A stretch of DNA of 64,000 bases, from positions 372,001-436,000 of the forward strand of contig NZ_JACAQA010000003.1 of the NCBI RefSeq assembly GCF_013385425.1, written 5' to 3'. Under the pieces are notes generated by a model. That model was given only the letters and a program-made list of their open reading frames with translations. It searched no databases and was not told the origin of the DNA. This document shows positions 62,363-64,000 of the stretch, in pieces (position 1 is the stretch's first letter; the number at the start of each line of letters is the position of its first letter). A program made the translations under genes and the position numbers. Origin of the DNA: Pseudomonas gingeri. Lineage in GTDB: Bacteria > Pseudomonadota > Gammaproteobacteria > Pseudomonadales > Pseudomonadaceae.

Positions 62363-63997
62363 ATGAATAGTTTGCGAAATGTGTCGATCAGTCGGCGGTT
62401 GTGGCTCATCCTCATCGTCGCCATGGCGATGCTGCTGACCCTGGGCCTGTTGATGCTCCAGCAGATCCATGACGACCTGTACCAGGGCAAGGCGCAGAAG
62501 ACCCAGCACGTGGTCCAGGTCGCCAGTGGCATCCTCAACTACTACCACGACCTGGAAACCGCCGGCACCCTCAGCCGCGACGCCGCGCAGAAGCAGGCTT
62601 TGAGCGTGATCCGCGGCCTGCGCTACAACCAGACCGACTATTTCTGGATCAACGACCTGCGCCCGGTGATGATCATGCACCCGGCCAACCCCAAGCTTGA
62701 AGGCCAGGACCTGTCGGGGGTCAAGGACCCGGACGGCTACGCCCTGTTCAACGAGATGGTCACCCTGACCAAAGCCAAGGGCGCAGGGATGATCAACTAT
62801 CGCTGGCCGAAACCGGGCGCCAGCGCCCCGGTACAGAAAACCTCCTATGTCCAGCTCTTCGAACCCTGGGGCTGGATCATCGGCTCGGGCGTGTACGTCG
62901 ACGACCTGCAGGACGAGTTCTACGGCCAGGTCTGGCGAGCGTCGCTGATCGGCCTGGGGATTGCGCTGATCATGGCGTTGCTGGTGACGATGATTGCCCG
63001 CAGCATCGTGCGCCCCCTGCAGGAAACCGTGAATGCCATGGCCAATATCGCCAGCGGTGAAAGCGACCTGACCCACAGCCTCGATACCCACGGGCAGGAT
63101 GAAGTGACGCAACTGGCCCGCCATTTCAACGGGTTTACCAGCAAGCTGCGCAGCGTGGTCGGCCAGCTCCAGGACTCGGCGACGGCACTCGGCCAGTCCT
63201 CCAGCGACCTGGGCAGCAACGCCACCCAGGCCCAGGCCCGCAGCCAGCAGCAATCGCAACAGATGGAAATGGTGGCGACGGCGATCAACGAAGTCACCTA
63301 TGGCGTGCAGGACGTGGCCAAGAATGCCGAGCAGGCCGCCAGCGAGATGCGTGATGCCGAAGCCCAGGCGCGCCAGGGCCAACTGAATATCGACAACAGC
63401 CTGCAACAGATCGATTCACTCTCCGCCACCATCGACCAGGCGGTGGAGGTGATCCGCACCCTGGCGGCCGAAAGCACGCAGATCGGCAGCGTCCTGGAAG
63501 TGATTCGCTCGATTGCCGAACAGACCAACCTGCTGGCCCTGAACGCCGCCATCGAAGCCGCCCGGGCCGGTGAACAGGGTCGCGGCTTTGCCGTGGTCGC
63601 CGATGAAGTGCGCCTGCTGGCCCAGCGCACCCAGAAGTCCACGGCGGAGATCCAGTCGATGATCGAACGCCTGCAAGGTCATTCCGAAGCCGCGGTGAAA
63701 GTCATCGGCGACAGCAGCCGTGCCTCGCAACTGACCATCGAGCAGGCCGGCCTGGCCGGTGAGAGCCTGAACGCCATCGGCCAGGCCCTGCGTAACCTCA
63801 ATGGGCTCAATGCCTCGATTGCCAGCGCCACCCTCGAGCAGTCCCATGTGGTGGAGGAGATCAACCAGAACGTCACCGACGCGGCGGGCCTGTCCCACAG
63901 CACGGCCCTGGCGGCCGAGCAATCGAGTGTCGACAGTGAAAAGCTCAAGAACCTGAGCCAGCAACTCAATACCTTGCTCAAGCAGTTCAAGGTCTGA
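62363..63997 (+). CDS. Methyl-accepting chemotaxis protein with single Cache sensor
   Basis: A 544-residue chemoreceptor. It has an N-terminal helix (12-33) and a periplasmic sCache_2 domain with NQTDYFWINDLRPVMIMHP and PWGWIIGSGVYVDD. A second helix (194-213), HAMP (RSIVRPLQETVNAMANIASGES) and the signalling tip [20 protein letters not shown] follow. AGGAG is 13 bases before the ATG. sCache_2 receptors often sense small organic acids; the ligand here is unknown. It ends 3 bases before the window edge. Confidence 0.93.
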   Translation: MNSLRNVSISRRLWLILIVAMAMLLTLGLLMLQQIHDDLYQGKAQKTQHVVQVASGILNYYHDLETAGTLSRDAAQKQALSVIRGLRYNQTDYFWINDLRPVMIMHPANPKLEGQDLSGVKDPDGYALFNEMVTLTKAKGAGMINYRWPKPGASAPVQKTSYVQLFEPWGWIIGSGVYVDDLQDEFYGQVWRASLIGLGIALIMALLVTMIARSIVRPLQETVNAMANIASGESDLTHSLDTHGQDEVTQLARHFNGFTSKLRSVVGQLQDSATALGQSSSDLGSNATQAQARSQQQSQQMEMVATAINEVTYGVQDVAKNAEQAASEMRDAEAQARQGQLNIDNSLQQIDSLSATIDQAVEVIRTLAAESTQIGSVLEVIRSIAEQTNLLALNAAIEAARAGEQGRGFAVVADEVRLLAQRTQKSTAEIQSMIERLQGHSEAAVKVIGDSSRASQLTIEQAGLAGESLNAIGQALRNLNGLNASIASATLEQSHVVEEINQNVTDAAGLSHSTALAAEQSSVDSEKLKNLSQQLNTLLKQFKV

Positions 63998-64000
63998 GAG

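Noticed and set aside
1..64000. CRISPR array
   Set aside because: No run of regularly spaced identical short repeats was seen anywhere; the repeats present are REP elements, att copies and single pairs.

Overview
The window looks like chromosome of a Pseudomonas of the P. fluorescens group. It is GC-rich, and it carries the arnBCADTEF-ugd gene order, an aprA-inh-aprDEF-lipase exoprotease locus, the ptxS-kguEKTD cluster for 2-ketogluconate, and typical Pseudomonas REP palindromes (half-sites resembling TGTAGGAGCGGAGCTTGCCCG). This assignment rests on gene content; no strain can be named from sequence alone. Layout: 1-5992 is the 3' part of the arn lipid A-aminoarabinose operon ending in ugd, followed by a terminator and an ArnT-like glycosyltransferase (6104-7705). 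7891-16300 (minus strand) is a type I secretion locus: serralysin AprA, its inhibitor, the ABC/MFP/OMP exporter AprDEF and a family I.3 lipase/polyurethanase. A perfect RsmA/RsmE-type site covers the aprA ribosome binding site. 16610-20476 holds a DmpA-type aminopeptidase, an AraC regulator, a LysE exporter and a choline/betaine-type binding protein. 20698-21627 is an esterase. 21667-26925 is ptxS-kguE-kguK-kguT-kguD with two identical PtxS operators. 26975-32392 holds a chemoreceptor and a probable polyamine unit: binding protein, FAD oxidase and an unusual NTF2-like/AraC fusion regulator. 32563-40627 is mixed core: two DUF1652 proteins, a UvrD/Rep-type helicase, pirin, pgm, ecotin and a threonine dehydratase. 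The threonine dehydratase is preceded by a leader-peptide attenuator that was recognisable by eye. 40827-43971 is a RimK-like ATP-grasp gene divergent from a GNAT/C39-like peptidase fusion, with a small secreted protein behind it. The most interesting part is 44081-54652. A 2221-residue protein on the minus strand has the order of a large clostridial toxin: N-terminal effector, InsP6-type cysteine protease domain, TcdA/TcdB-like pore and delivery region, then a repeat-bearing C-terminus. In place of a glucosyltransferase it carries a domain resembling a Dam/D12 adenine methyltransferase whose DPPY catalytic motif is replaced. Beside it is an integration hotspot. A 47-bp direct repeat that includes the start of ybiT occurs at 51085 and 54606, each copy preceded by a decayed tyrosine-recombinase 3' end. 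Between the copies lie a tRNA-like relic, a low-GC unknown gene, a phage-type lysis cassette (GH19 endolysin, Rz, Rz1) and a second Rz1 fragment. The lysis genes could release a toxin that has no visible export signal; this is a hypothesis. 54622-63997 returns to core genes: ybiT, an MFS transporter, a hydrolase, azoR with its LysR regulator, an MmcQ-like protein, a DUF1294 protein, uppP and a Cache-domain chemoreceptor.
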